From Gammaproteobacteria bacterium (GTDB taxonomy: Bacteria; Pseudomonadota; Gammaproteobacteria; SZUA-152), in the NCBI GenBank assembly GCA_011321815.1, contig DROS01000069.1, positions 1 through 64,000 of the forward strand: DNA of 64,000 nt, in the 5' to 3' direction. Position numbers and translations under genes: made by a program. A model generated the notes under the pieces. The model was not told where the DNA came from, did no database searches, and saw only the letters and a list, made by a program, of their open reading frames with translations. This document shows positions 9,176 to 18,293 of this stretch, piece by piece (within the stretch, counting starts at the first letter, position 1; each line of letters opens with the position of its first letter).

Positions 9176-10939
9176 ATGAGCAGTCTGACCGAAGTCAAAA
9201 TACCCAACATCGGCGATTTCGACGGTGTTGAAGTGATCGAAATTCTGGTAGCCGCTGGCGATCCTGTTGCGGTGGAAGATTCGCTGATATCCGTGGAGTC
9301 TGACAAAGCCACCATGGAAATTCCCGCACCACAGGCGGGTGTGGTTAAAGAAGTGCTGGTATCTGTGGGCGACACCGTGGCCGAAGGCAGCACGATCCTG
9401 ATGCTGGAAACAGAAGAATCCGGGGCGTCTGCGCCAGCGGGCAGCAGCAAACCGGCGGTAACTGAACAAGTGCCAATAGCAGCCCCAACGGCAAGCCAAT
9501 ACAGCGGTGATGTCGATATCAGTACACAGGTTGTGGTGCTGGGTTCCGGTCCCGGTGGTTATACCGCAGCATTCCGTGCCGCAGACCTGGGTCTGAGCGT
9601 GGTGATGATCGAGCGCTACGAAAGCATCGGCGGTGTGTGTCTCAATGTAGGCTGTATTCCCTCCAAAGCGCTGTTGCATACTGCGCAGGTGCTCAATGAA
9701 GCGGCAGAATTTGCTGACATCGGCGTCAACTTCAACAAGCCCGAAATCGACCTTGATAAACTGCGTGCGCACAAAGACCGTGTGCTGGGCAAACTCACCG
9801 GCGGTCTCAAACAGCTGGCCAAGCAACGTAAAGTGAACATTGTGCATGGCTACGGCAAATTCACTTCCGCCAACACTATCAAAGTGGAAGCAGAGGACGG
9901 CAGCAAAACCGTGGTGGGTTTTGACAATTGCATTATCGCCGCTGGTTCCAGGGTTACCAAACTGCCCTTTATTCCCTGGGATGATCCGCGGGTAATGGAC
10001 TCCACCGACGCACTGGAAATTGAAGAAATCCCGGAGCGACTACTTGTCGTTGGAGGCGGTATCATTGGTTTGGAAATGGCCACTGTGTATGATGCGCTGG
10101 GCGCCAAAGTCACCGTTGTGGAACTGTCCTCCGGCCTGATTCCGGGCGCTGATCGTGACGTGGTGCGCCCGCTGGAACGGCGCATTAAAAAACGTTACGA
10201 AAATATTTATTTGAACACCAAAGTGACCGCCATTGAAGCCACTGAAAAAGGCATGTTGTGTTCTTTTGATGGTAAGAAGGCGCCGGAAAGCGATACCTTT
10301 GACCGTGTGTTGGTATCCATCGGGCGTAGCCCCAATGGTTTGCTGATTGATGCCGATAAGGCAGGTGTGTCAGTGGATGAGCGTGGTTTTATTGCTGTGG
10401 ACAAACAACAGCGCACCAACGTGAATCATATTTTTGCTATCGGCGACATAGTCGGTCAGCCCATGCTTGCACACAAGGCCACCCATGAAGGCAAAGTGGC
10501 GGCAGAAGTCATCAGTGGTAAAAAGACTTTCTTTGATGCCCGCACCATTCCTTCGGTGTGTTACACCGATCCTGAAGTGGCATGGATGGGCAAGACCGAA
10601 GACGAATGCAAGGCGGAAGGTGTGGCCTATGAAAAAGGCGTGTTTCCCTGGGCTGCCAGTGGGCGCTCGTTATCACTGGGACGCGATGAAGGCATGACCA
10701 AAGTCTTGTTTGACGACAATCATCGCATCATTGGTGCAGCGATGACCGGCCCCAATGCGGGTGAATTGATTGCCGAGGCGGTGTTGGCGCTGGAATTGGG
10801 TGCTGATATTGAAGATATCGCCCTGACCATTCACCCACACCCAACCCTGTCGGAAACATTCAACTTTGCCGCCGAGGTAGCCGAAGGAACATGCACCGAT
10901 ATTTATGCACCCAAAAAAGCGGCGAAGAAAAAGAAGTAA
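9176..10939 (+). CDS. lpdA: Dihydrolipoamide dehydrogenase with N-terminal lipoyl domain
   Basis: FAD enzyme (E3) that reoxidises dihydrolipoyl groups and reduces NAD+. An extra lipoyl domain occupies residues 1-80 ([13 protein letters not shown], Lys about 44), then an Ala-rich linker, the FAD-binding [17 protein letters not shown] (about 122), the redox disulfide in [13 protein letters not shown] (about 152-163), the NAD site [12 protein letters not shown] and the C-terminal active-site HPHPTLSE. The 587 residues exceed plain E3 (about 475) because of the lipoyl domain, an arrangement known in several proteobacteria. The lysine-rich tail (AAKKKK) is unusual. Confidence 0.96.
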   Translation: MSSLTEVKIPNIGDFDGVEVIEILVAAGDPVAVEDSLISVESDKATMEIPAPQAGVVKEVLVSVGDTVAEGSTILMLETEESGASAPAGSSKPAVTEQVPIAAPTASQYSGDVDISTQVVVLGSGPGGYTAAFRAADLGLSVVMIERYESIGGVCLNVGCIPSKALLHTAQVLNEAAEFADIGVNFNKPEIDLDKLRAHKDRVLGKLTGGLKQLAKQRKVNIVHGYGKFTSANTIKVEAEDGSKTVVGFDNCIIAAGSRVTKLPFIPWDDPRVMDSTDALEIEEIPERLLVVGGGIIGLEMATVYDALGAKVTVVELSSGLIPGADRDVVRPLERRIKKRYENIYLNTKVTAIEATEKGMLCSFDGKKAPESDTFDRVLVSIGRSPNGLLIDADKAGVSVDERGFIAVDKQQRTNVNHIFAIGDIVGQPMLAHKATHEGKVAAEVISGKKTFFDARTIPSVCYTDPEVAWMGKTEDECKAEGVAYEKGVFPWAASGRSLSLGRDEGMTKVLFDDNHRIIGAAMTGPNAGELIAEAVLALELGADIEDIALTIHPHPTLSETFNFAAEVAEGTCTDIYAPKKAAKKKK

Positions 10940-10960
10940 ATTTTATGTATCGGTCAACGG

Positions 10961-11377
10961 ATGATGAGTAAACAAAAACCATCAGGTGTATCATCCACTG
11001 ACGATTATTTTTTGATAAAAGACGGTGTGGAATATTCAGGGGCGCACTTATTGATTGATTTGTGGGGCGCCTCCCGGCTGGATGATCGTCCGTATATCGA
11101 AGAAGTATTGAAGCATTGTGTCACGGCCTGCCATGCAACGCTGTTGCATATTCATTTACACCAGTTTTCAGAAAGCGGCGGTATTTCGGGCGTCGCCGTG
11201 CTCGCAGAGTCGCATATCAGCGTACATACCTGGCCGGAACGTAACTATGCTGCCTTTGATGTATTTATGTGCGGGGCAGCCACGCCTTCAAATGCCCCTG
11301 CTGTTTTAAATAAAGCATTCAGGCCGAGTGAGCTGAAAGTAAAAGAAGTATTACGTGGATATAAAGAAGACGGATAA
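10961..11377 (+). CDS. speH: S-adenosylmethionine decarboxylase, pyruvoyl type
   Basis: Makes decarboxylated AdoMet, the aminopropyl donor for polyamines. The self-cleavage site is visible in LAESHISVHTWPE: the chain is cut between Glu83 and Ser84, and Ser84 becomes the pyruvoyl group. The conserved catalytic Cys lies in MCGAATPSNA (about 104). The 138 residues fit the short bacterial class. ATG 10961 or 10964 can start it. It begins 21 bp after lpdA with no obvious terminator, and the aminopropyltransferase-like gene follows, so it looks like the first gene of the next functional block. Confidence 0.9.
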   Translation: MMSKQKPSGVSSTDDYFLIKDGVEYSGAHLLIDLWGASRLDDRPYIEEVLKHCVTACHATLLHIHLHQFSESGGISGVAVLAESHISVHTWPERNYAAFDVFMCGAATPSNAPAVLNKAFRPSELKVKEVLRGYKEDG

Positions 11378-11442
11378 AATGTCGTTATCTCGTCATTCCG
11401 GCAGTTAACCCCGACACAGCGTAACCTTTCAGGGTTCAAAAA

Positions 11443-13155
11443 ATGAACCAGCCCCTATCGAAATTATCATTGCGTCAACATGACTTTATGTTGTTTGCCA
11501 TCATGGGCATTCTGGCAGGTTGTGGGCTTATTTATGAATATTTGTTATCACATTATGCGGGGCGTATTTTAGGCGCGGTTGAACAAGTCATTTTTGCCAT
11601 GATCGGCGTGATGATCGTAGCAATGGGGCTGGGTGCTTTTGCAGCACGTGTTTTTAAGTCGTATTTTAATGCTTTTGTCTGGCTGGAAGTCAGCATCGCA
11701 TTCATTGGCGTCAGCTCGGTATTAGTGCTGGCCGCGACAACGGCGCTGGCAAATATACTGCCGCAAATTCTGATGGAAACATTTTTGTTGCCGCCTGATT
11801 TGATTCCTCGTGGTGGCATGATTCTCTGGGCGCATAAAATAGCCGCCATCATGCCTTACGTGGTCGGTTTTATTTTAGGATTTTTTATTGGTATGGAAAT
11901 CCCGCTGATTGCCAGTATCCGGGAAACTATTTATGGTGAGCATGTTGAGCATAATGCTGGGTCGGTTTATGGTGCGGATTACATTGGAGCGGGTATAGGC
12001 GCGGCCGTTTGGGTTCTGTTTATGCTGAGTTTGCCGCCCACCACTGCTGCGGTAATCACCGCCAGTGTCAATCTGCTGGTTGGCTTGCTGTTTTATGGCA
12101 TATACCGAAAACGTATTCGTTTGGGTGGCTGGGTAGTGGGCACACACCTCCTGATAGCCGGCGTTGTCACGGTGATTGCCATGAAAGGCATAGATTGGGA
12201 TAACGCCATGGAAGACTTGCTCTATAAAGACAAAGTCATTTTCAGTTATAACACCGAATATCAGCATGTCACCATTACTGAACGTATTATGGACCCGGCC
12301 AAACCAAAAATTGTTTCGATGTTTATTAATGGCCGCTCACAGTTCGCCAGCAACGATGAGATTATTTACCATGCAATGCTGGTTGCGCCAGTCATGCATG
12401 CCTCTGCCCGCCATGATAATATTTTGATTATCGGAGGAGGAGACGGCCTGGCGCTACGTGATGTGTTGCGCTGGCAGCCACAGTCGGTTGATCTTGTTGA
12501 TATTGATGCGGCCATCGTTGAGTTTTTTACCACGCCTCGCCTTAACAATGGGAGAGTCATCAATCAGGCACTGCTGGATTTAAACCAGTATGCTTTCAGT
12601 GATCCCCGGGTGCAGACACATTTTGGTGATGCTTTCCTTAAAGTGGATGAGTTTATTCAACAGCAACGTTTATATGATGCCATCATCGTGGATTTACCTG
12701 ATCCCAATCATCCGGATCTGAATAAACTATATTCCGCCCGTTTTTACGCCAAACTTAAAACATTATTAGCCGGGGATGGTGCTATGGTGGTGCAGTCCAC
12801 ATCACCTTATCATGCCAAAAATACCTTTTTATCCATTGGTAAAACGGTGAAGTACGCAGGCTTTATGCATGTGGAGCAATATCACCACAATGTTCCCAGT
12901 TTTGGCGAATGGGGCTGGACTATTGCCACTAAAAACGGTGTTTCCGCCAAGGCCCGGCTGGCACAAAAAGACCGCCTGGCGGTGAACGATGGCTGGTCCA
13001 CGCGGGGTGTTTTATTGGCGGCATTTGAGTTCAACCGACATTTTTTTGATCAGCTGGAAAGCATAAAAGTGAACAGAATCAACAATCAGGTGGCCTATCA
13101 GTATCATAAGGCCGACTGGGAAAAACAGCAGGGCATATATATTATTGATCAATAG
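11443..13155 (+). CDS. Membrane-anchored spermidine synthase-like aminopropyltransferase
   Basis: An N-terminal domain of about seven hydrophobic segments (residues 15-240) is fused to a class I methyltransferase-fold aminopropyltransferase domain (about 270-540). The latter has IIGGGDGLALRDVLRW, VDLVDIDAAI and the acidic loop IIVDLPDPNHPDLNKLYS; YQHVTITE matches the start of the SpeE fold. Soluble SpeE is about 290 residues, so this 570-residue form is the membrane version. The acceptor amine cannot be read from the sequence. It lies behind the AdoMet decarboxylase gene, which would supply its donor. Confidence 0.8.
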   Translation: MNQPLSKLSLRQHDFMLFAIMGILAGCGLIYEYLLSHYAGRILGAVEQVIFAMIGVMIVAMGLGAFAARVFKSYFNAFVWLEVSIAFIGVSSVLVLAATTALANILPQILMETFLLPPDLIPRGGMILWAHKIAAIMPYVVGFILGFFIGMEIPLIASIRETIYGEHVEHNAGSVYGADYIGAGIGAAVWVLFMLSLPPTTAAVITASVNLLVGLLFYGIYRKRIRLGGWVVGTHLLIAGVVTVIAMKGIDWDNAMEDLLYKDKVIFSYNTEYQHVTITERIMDPAKPKIVSMFINGRSQFASNDEIIYHAMLVAPVMHASARHDNILIIGGGDGLALRDVLRWQPQSVDLVDIDAAIVEFFTTPRLNNGRVINQALLDLNQYAFSDPRVQTHFGDAFLKVDEFIQQQRLYDAIIVDLPDPNHPDLNKLYSARFYAKLKTLLAGDGAMVVQSTSPYHAKNTFLSIGKTVKYAGFMHVEQYHHNVPSFGEWGWTIATKNGVSAKARLAQKDRLAVNDGWSTRGVLLAAFEFNRHFFDQLESIKVNRINNQVAYQYHKADWEKQQGIYIIDQ

Positions 13156-13157
13156 TT

Positions 13158-13188
13158 GACATAATATGTCCCGACGACATATTATGTC
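13158..13188. promoter_or_regulatory. Perfect 13-bp inverted repeat before the DUF2170-pspA genes
   Basis: GACATAATATGTC (13158-13170) and its exact reverse complement GACATATTATGTC (13176-13188) are separated by CCGAC. Each arm is itself a near-palindrome (GACAT-N3-ATGTC), so the site can be read as two adjacent operators or as one hairpin. There is no T-run, so a simple terminator is less likely. It lies 25 bp before the ATG at 13214. Confidence 0.6.
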
Positions 13189-13213
13189 TCATCCCTTGAG
13201 TAGCGGAGGAAAT

Positions 13214-13639
13214 ATGAGCACTGAAAAGTTAGAGCAATTGATGAAGGGTTTGGCTGGAAAGCAATTGTCAGATGGTGTCGGTTTGTCGATAGAAATGTTT
13301 GATGCCGAAAATGCAGTGGCCTGCATCAAGGTGGAGGACCGGGAGGAGTTTCCCATTTATATGACGGTCGACGAAGGGCAGATACTGTGTATCAGCTATT
13401 TGTTTGGTGATGAACAGGTTGATCCAGACAAGCGTGCGGCCATGGTGGAAGCCATGTTGATGATGAATGTGTCCATTCCATTATCGGCATTTTCGAAAAT
13501 TGGAGATCAGTACATTATGTTTGGTGCATTGTCACCTGCTGCCAGTACTGATGAGCTATTACATGAAATAGAGTTGCTCAGTGACAATGTGTTGGAAGCC
13601 ATTGAAGCAATATCGGATTATTTAAAGGAGGCTGCATAA
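13214..13639 (+). CDS. DUF2170 family protein (YjfI-like)
   Basis: Acidic cytosolic protein of 141 residues resembling E. coli YjfI. Family function is unknown. GLSIEMFDAENAVACIKVEDREEFP and a Met-rich middle (AAMVEAMLMMNVSIPLSAFSK) are visible, with a helical C-terminus. The start at 13214 is set by GGAGGA at 13205-13210; the frame is open to 13166, but those codons cover the inverted repeat. It is 3 bp upstream of the PspA homologue, the same order as yjfI-yjfJ-yjfK. Confidence 0.8.
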   Translation: MSTEKLEQLMKGLAGKQLSDGVGLSIEMFDAENAVACIKVEDREEFPIYMTVDEGQILCISYLFGDEQVDPDKRAAMVEAMLMMNVSIPLSAFSKIGDQYIMFGALSPAASTDELLHEIELLSDNVLEAIEAISDYLKEAA

Positions 13640-13642
13640 GCC

Positions 13643-14338
13643 ATGGGTATATTTAACAAATTATTGACCGCAGTACGCGGTGGAGCAACAGAAGTGGGCG
13701 AAGCGATTGTTGATTCGCAGGCCATTCGTATTCTGGAACAGGAAATACGTGACTCGAAAAAAGCCCTGCACGATGCCAAAACCGGTTTGACGTCGATTAT
13801 GGCTGAAAAGATGGGTGTTGATCGGAAAGTAAAGGATCTTACTGCGAAAATCACTGAGCATGAGGCCTATGCCATGCAGGCGATGGAAAAAGGCGATGAA
13901 AATCTGGCGCTGGACATCGCAAACAAAATTGCCGAATTTGAGCATGAGTTGACGATTCAGCAGGGTATACGCGATGGTTACGATTCCAAAGTGGCCAGCC
14001 TGAAAAAAATGATCCGCCAAAGCGAACGAAACATTCAGGCAATGGATCGTGAAGTATCGGTGGTGAAAACGACAGCAAAAGTGCAAAAAGCCAATGATCT
14101 GGCTTCGGCCAAATTTTCGGGCTCAAACTCATCGTTACGCAGTGCCACAGAGTCACTGGAACGTGTCAAGGCACGCCAGCAGCAACGTGAAGATCAGGCA
14201 GCAGCGGCAATGGAGCTGCATGCAGACGAAAATGGTGATGACTTGCAAGCCAGATTGAAAAATGCCGGTATTGTTGATTCAGGCAGCTCAGGTTCATCGA
14301 TTCTGGACAGGTTGAAAAAACAGAAAGAGCAGAGTTAG
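13643..14338 (+). CDS. PspA/IM30 family protein (YjfJ-like)
   Basis: Protein of 231 residues predicted to be almost wholly helical coiled coil, typical of PspA/IM30 (ESCRT-III superfamily) proteins that polymerise on the inner membrane and protect it under stress. The N-terminus MGIFNKLLTAVRGGATEVGEAIVD gives an amphipathic helix, followed by long helices (about 25-190) and a disordered tail ending SSILDRLKKQKEQS. No pspF or pspBC gene is present, so this is the YjfJ-type subgroup embedded in a DUF2170/DUF2491/DUF350 cluster. Confidence 0.85.
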   Translation: MGIFNKLLTAVRGGATEVGEAIVDSQAIRILEQEIRDSKKALHDAKTGLTSIMAEKMGVDRKVKDLTAKITEHEAYAMQAMEKGDENLALDIANKIAEFEHELTIQQGIRDGYDSKVASLKKMIRQSERNIQAMDREVSVVKTTAKVQKANDLASAKFSGSNSSLRSATESLERVKARQQQREDQAAAAMELHADENGDDLQARLKNAGIVDSGSSGSSILDRLKKQKEQS

Positions 14339-14340
14339 TC

Positions 14341-14982
14341 ATGGGTTTGTTCAAATCGTTACTGGGCGGTGGCGATAAGTCACCGCCCCCTCGTGCCATC
14401 GAATCGCCAAAAGATTTACGGCCAGGGGATATGCTGAAAATGGAGTTTGCGGAGCAAACGCTGATATCCGGGCAGACATTAAAAGTGTCTGAGCAGGTGT
14501 TTTATGACATCAGTGCGGTAGAAAACTGCAAAACGGTTTCTATTCTGGAAGGGGTTGGCCAGCGTGTCTTGTTATCCGTCAGTACGGTTAACCCGGACCG
14601 GCCTCTGGAGGTGGCGCTGGCCGTCCTGCCGGAAAAAGTATTTGAAATTTTTGGTCGTGATCAGTTTGTTGCCATTTTTGACGAGCCGGACAATACGGAT
14701 CATCGAATTCATCGTCAAGCCAATGTGGCGTTGAACGAACTGCAAGGGTTTGTCGGGGGCTCTTATTTTCAAGAGCGCACCAACGAGGCCTATCGCAGCA
14801 AAAAAGACTGCCGCAATGAAGCATTAACAGATGCCGACTGGGAGGGGTTTGATTATAAATTACTGGTCACTGATGACAGATGTCATGCGGTACGCATTGA
14901 AGTATTTGATGGTGGCCGTACCGATGTGTATTTGATTGCTTATTTGGCGCTCAATAAAGTGGAAGAGTATTGGCTTGCGTAA
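14341..14982 (+). CDS. DUF2491 family protein (YjfK-like)
   Basis: Soluble protein of 213 residues matching the DUF2491 family (E. coli YjfK), of unknown function. The N-terminus MGLFKSLLGGGDKSPPPRA resembles that of the adjacent PspA homologue and may form a membrane-touching helix. The body is beta-rich and acidic, with LRPGDMLKMEFAEQTLISGQ and ending in VEEYWLA. It starts 2 bp after pspA and overlaps nothing. Tight spacing on both sides indicates one transcript and probably one complex or pathway with PspA. Confidence 0.78.
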   Translation: MGLFKSLLGGGDKSPPPRAIESPKDLRPGDMLKMEFAEQTLISGQTLKVSEQVFYDISAVENCKTVSILEGVGQRVLLSVSTVNPDRPLEVALAVLPEKVFEIFGRDQFVAIFDEPDNTDHRIHRQANVALNELQGFVGGSYFQERTNEAYRSKKDCRNEALTDADWEGFDYKLLVTDDRCHAVRIEVFDGGRTDVYLIAYLALNKVEEYWLA

Positions 14983-14983
14983 T

Positions 14984-15304
14984 ATGACAGCAAAGAAGAA
15001 AATCCCCAGTGCCTGGACAAAATCAGATAAAAATATTCGTGCCGTTCAGGTGATATTTGAATTGGAGCAGGAGCAATTCAAGGCGGTGCGCATGAAGGCC
15101 ATTGAGAAAAATTTAAGCCCGTCAGATTACATCCGTGATATCGTTGGTTTGCCACGAAAAAAACCCATACGACCCAGGCTGAGTATTAGTTTGTCGGCTG
15201 AAGATTACGAAATACTGGCCCGGCGTTATCGGTTAACGGCAGATATGAAAGAGAAAATCCGCGAGAAAATAAAAGAGGAGTTGGTGAGTACGACAAAAAA
15301 ATAA
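14984..15304 (+). CDS. Small basic protein of unknown function
   Basis: Protein of 106 residues, strongly basic, starting at ATG 14984 one base after the DUF2491 stop. The middle (EQFKAVRMKAIEKNLSPSDY then IRDIVG) resembles a ribbon-helix-helix unit, and a similar strand-helix pattern appears at LSISLSAEDYEILARRYRL. A DNA-binding or nucleating role, for instance autoregulation through the palindrome at 13158, is a guess. I do not recognise a named family. Its end is 22 bp before the channel gene. Confidence 0.55.
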   Translation: MTAKKKIPSAWTKSDKNIRAVQVIFELEQEQFKAVRMKAIEKNLSPSDYIRDIVGLPRKKPIRPRLSISLSAEDYEILARRYRLTADMKEKIREKIKEELVSTTKK

Positions 15305-15326
15305 GTCACCGGCTTAACCCACCTTT

Positions 15327-16421
15327 ATGCACTTAATACTACGTTACTTTATAAAAAAACGTGACAGACTAAAACACGGCGCGCAGCATAACTTACTTCA
15401 CTCGATCAGAAACTCCTGTTTTCTGTTGGTGGTCATTTTCATTTTACACATTGGTTTTATGGTGCATTACGAGGGGCTGGGTATCGGGGATGCCGCCTGG
15501 TTGACATTCACCACAGCCACCACAGTGGGTTATGGCGATATATCAGCCAGTACCACTCAAGGGCGCATTGCCACTGTTTTTCTGATTTATCTGGGCGGAA
15601 TCTTTATATTGGCCAAAGTGGTCGGCGACTATTTCGATTATCGTTTTGCGGTGCGTGAGCAAAAAACCAAAGGTCATTGGAGTTGGGATATGAATCAGCA
15701 TATTGTTATTTTAAATACCCCTTCGTATTCTGGTGAGCGTTATCTGCAACGCTTGATAAAACAATTCAGAGCAACAGATCATTATAAGGATACGGTTATT
15801 TACCTGCTGACCCGGCAGTTTCCGCAGGGCTTGCCTGATTTTATCACCCAGCTTGATAATGTGGTGCATTACAATGGCAATTCCAGCAATCCTCAAGACC
15901 TGGTGGCTGTCTGTGTGGCACAGGCCCGGGATATCATTGTGCTGGCGAAAGATGAAAACGATGAAAGTTCTGATGGCCGCACGTTTGACATTCTGCATCG
16001 TTTAAAAGATTTGAACGTCAAGGCCAATATCCTGGCAGAATGTGTTGAAGACAGCAATCGTAAGCGGCTTGAGGGTGCAGGGGCCTGTGTTGTTATACGC
16101 CCGATTCGCGCATACCCTGAAATGATTGTGCGCGCCTTTGATGCCCCGGGTTCAGAGCGAATCATCGAAAACATGTTCAGTAGTGAGGGAGACGAATACC
16201 GGCGCTACGATGTGGAAATAAGCGGGATGGACTGGTGTGATGTGGTGGCGCGTTTAATCACGCATGATGCAGGTATTGCGGTGGCCTATATTGACCGTCA
16301 TAGTCAGGAGCTGGTGTATAACCCGCCTGCGCGTGCAAAGCCGGACATACAGGCATTAATCACCATCAGCAAGGATAATAACATGCACAGCAATGATGAT
16401 GTGAGAGCATTGATTTCATAG
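15327..16421 (+). CDS. Two-pore-helix K+ channel with cytosolic RCK (TrkA-N) domain
   Basis: Residues 28-110 contain two membrane helices flanking a pore loop with the selectivity filter TTATTVGYGD (about 62-71), the signature of K+ channels. The cytosolic part (about 120-364) has a TrkA-N-like Rossmann fold (HIVILNTPSYSGERYLQRLI, later VCVAQARDIIVLAKDENDES) that usually gates such channels through nucleotides or ions. The first Rossmann glycine motif is degenerate (NTPSYSG), so the ligand may not be NAD. Membership in the PspA block suggests a link to membrane potential, which is inference. Confidence 0.85.
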   Translation: MHLILRYFIKKRDRLKHGAQHNLLHSIRNSCFLLVVIFILHIGFMVHYEGLGIGDAAWLTFTTATTVGYGDISASTTQGRIATVFLIYLGGIFILAKVVGDYFDYRFAVREQKTKGHWSWDMNQHIVILNTPSYSGERYLQRLIKQFRATDHYKDTVIYLLTRQFPQGLPDFITQLDNVVHYNGNSSNPQDLVAVCVAQARDIIVLAKDENDESSDGRTFDILHRLKDLNVKANILAECVEDSNRKRLEGAGACVVIRPIRAYPEMIVRAFDAPGSERIIENMFSSEGDEYRRYDVEISGMDWCDVVARLITHDAGIAVAYIDRHSQELVYNPPARAKPDIQALITISKDNNMHSNDDVRALIS

Positions 16422-16430
16422 GAGTAAACA

Positions 16431-17360
16431 ATGCAGACAGATAAACTAAGGATATTGACATGTTCGCTTGGGCTCTTGCTGGTAATCGCCTTGTTATCAG
16501 CTTGTGGCAATCGTTTTGAGGAACAATTGCGTGAAGCTCATAAAAATGCGCAATCCAGCCTGGCGTATTTAAAAGATCAGCTGGATGCCCGCGAATTAAG
16601 CAATGCCTTGTTAATTGACAAGTATGCCAGTGCGCTGATTCAGCAAAAGCCGGATTATAGGGATATCGCAACATTATTGAAAAAGGAGGCGACATCTCAA
16701 GGTAAAGCTTATACCACATTGAGTCAGCGGCTGGCGGCAGTCAATCTGACACCGACCGATACGGAAACGGCCTCCAGTGGTCTACAGGAATTACAATTAA
16801 TCAATTCAGCCGCCGATGTTTACGAATTCAACAACAGTCTGGCGGATGTGGTCAACACGCTTGCTGCATTGTCTGATGGCCAGCTGGCGGTGATTAATGT
16901 ACCTGCTTCACAGCGGGCCAGTGCCCAACAGGCCAATGCGCTGGTGGGTAATCCAGCTTATGGCAGCTGGACCCAAGGGAGTAACGGGCAATCTTTTTGG
17001 GCCTGGTATGGCATGTATTCTTTGTTTAATAACGTGCTGGGCATGAATCGCTATGATTACGGTTCATGGTCATCGCGTCCCCATTACAGTTATTACGGAA
17101 ATTATGGCCGCAACCGTTGGGGTTCAGATGCCGATGTTACCCGAAATCAGAAGTTAAGCCAGCGTTATCCCAGCAAATACAACAAGCCCAGTGCCGCCAC
17201 TAATGCTCGTTATGCAACGACGGCTAAACGTTCATCCAGCTATGGAGGGAAACAGTCAAAATCGTCATCAAAGTCATCCTCATCCCGCTACAGCTCGTAT
17301 GGCTCCAGTAGTCGAAGTTCGTCATACTCAGGTGCGCGCAGCTCACGCTCAGGCAAATAA
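16431..17360 (+). CDS. Lipoprotein with Ser/Tyr-rich C-terminal region
   Basis: Protein of 309 residues with a signal peptide and lipobox LLSACGN (Cys25), so it is lipidated and envelope-anchored. The N-terminal half (25-165) is helical. A middle segment around FWAWYGMYSLFNNVLGMNRYDYGSW is aromatic, and the last 70 residues are mainly Ser, Arg, Tyr and Lys in low-complexity repeats. It occupies the place held in E. coli by the YjfM/DUF1190 lipoprotein, which also has a Ser-rich tail, but I see no clear sequence match. No enzymatic motif is present. Confidence 0.65.
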   Translation: MQTDKLRILTCSLGLLLVIALLSACGNRFEEQLREAHKNAQSSLAYLKDQLDARELSNALLIDKYASALIQQKPDYRDIATLLKKEATSQGKAYTTLSQRLAAVNLTPTDTETASSGLQELQLINSAADVYEFNNSLADVVNTLAALSDGQLAVINVPASQRASAQQANALVGNPAYGSWTQGSNGQSFWAWYGMYSLFNNVLGMNRYDYGSWSSRPHYSYYGNYGRNRWGSDADVTRNQKLSQRYPSKYNKPSAATNARYATTAKRSSSYGGKQSKSSSKSSSSRYSSYGSSSRSSSYSGARSSRSGK

Positions 17361-17370
17361 GGAAACAAAA

Positions 17371-18276
17371 ATGTTCATGGATTTTGTTAATGTAGACATA
17401 GGTTTGGCATCTTATTATCTGGTGGATTTCCTGATTGCAGTGGCATTATTGAGTGCGATGCGTTTTTTTGCCGGCTTGGTTGGCAATGTGTCTGCCACAA
17501 AAGAAATTTCACATAATGACAACAAGGCTTTTGGCGTGTCACTGGCAGGGGCTATGGTTGCCGTCAGTATTATGCTGATGGGGGTCGTGTCCGGTGATGC
17601 CGGTTATAATCTGGCTAATGAAGTATTGACGGTCATTTTATTTGGTGTCATTGGCATAACGCTTATGTGGTTGACGCGCATTGCTTTTGATCGTATCTCA
17701 TTTCCCGGATTATCAATTCACGATCAGATCATGAAAGGCAATATGTCTGCCAGCATCATTGATGCCTGCAATATGATTGCGACGGCCATTATTATCAAAG
17801 GGGCCATGGTCTGGGTCGATGGTGGCATGGCAATGGCCATTTTTGCAGTAATCATCAGCTTTATCGCATCACAAATTATCATGGCTCTGGCAACGTTGTA
17901 TCGTGTCAAAGTGTATGCAAAACGCCACAGCCATAAGGGAAAACAGTTGCACGAAGCGATTGAAGAAAACAACGTTGCTCTGGCGCTGCGTTTCAGTGCT
18001 TATCGCGTAGGCATTGCCATCGCGGTAAGTGCAGCTTTCACCGCAGTGGAATATGAGGCCGATGCCTTTCTGTATGTTTTTATGCTGTGGTTTGCTGTTG
18101 CATTGGTTTTATTTGTTTTATTGACCTTGATTGCCATTGTGATTCGGCACGGTGTGTTACCCCGCATCAATATCGGGGAAGAAGTGGGTGAACAAGGCAA
18201 TATTGCTGTGGGTGTCATTGAAGGCAGTATTTATATCGTCGTTGGCCTGTTGTTGTCCGGACTCATCGGGGCCTGA
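17371..18276 (+). CDS. Double DUF350 inner-membrane protein (YjfL-like)
   Basis: Protein of 301 residues with about eight hydrophobic segments arranged as two repeats of the DUF350/UPF0719 unit: residues 12-140 and 155-300. Each repeat has a conserved ADNKA/NNVAL-type turn (HNDNKAFGVSLAGAMVAVSI, EENNVALALRFSAYRVGIAI). E. coli YjfL has a single unit. The start ATG 17371 follows GGAAAC; the frame extends further upstream inside the lipoprotein gene but codes for no conserved sequence. Transport or channel activity is assumed for the family but unproven. Confidence 0.78.
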   Translation: MFMDFVNVDIGLASYYLVDFLIAVALLSAMRFFAGLVGNVSATKEISHNDNKAFGVSLAGAMVAVSIMLMGVVSGDAGYNLANEVLTVILFGVIGITLMWLTRIAFDRISFPGLSIHDQIMKGNMSASIIDACNMIATAIIIKGAMVWVDGGMAMAIFAVIISFIASQIIMALATLYRVKVYAKRHSHKGKQLHEAIEENNVALALRFSAYRVGIAIAVSAAFTAVEYEADAFLYVFMLWFAVALVLFVLLTLIAIVIRHGVLPRINIGEEVGEQGNIAVGVIEGSIYIVVGLLLSGLIGA

Positions 18277-18293
18277 TTGTCATCAAAAATGCA

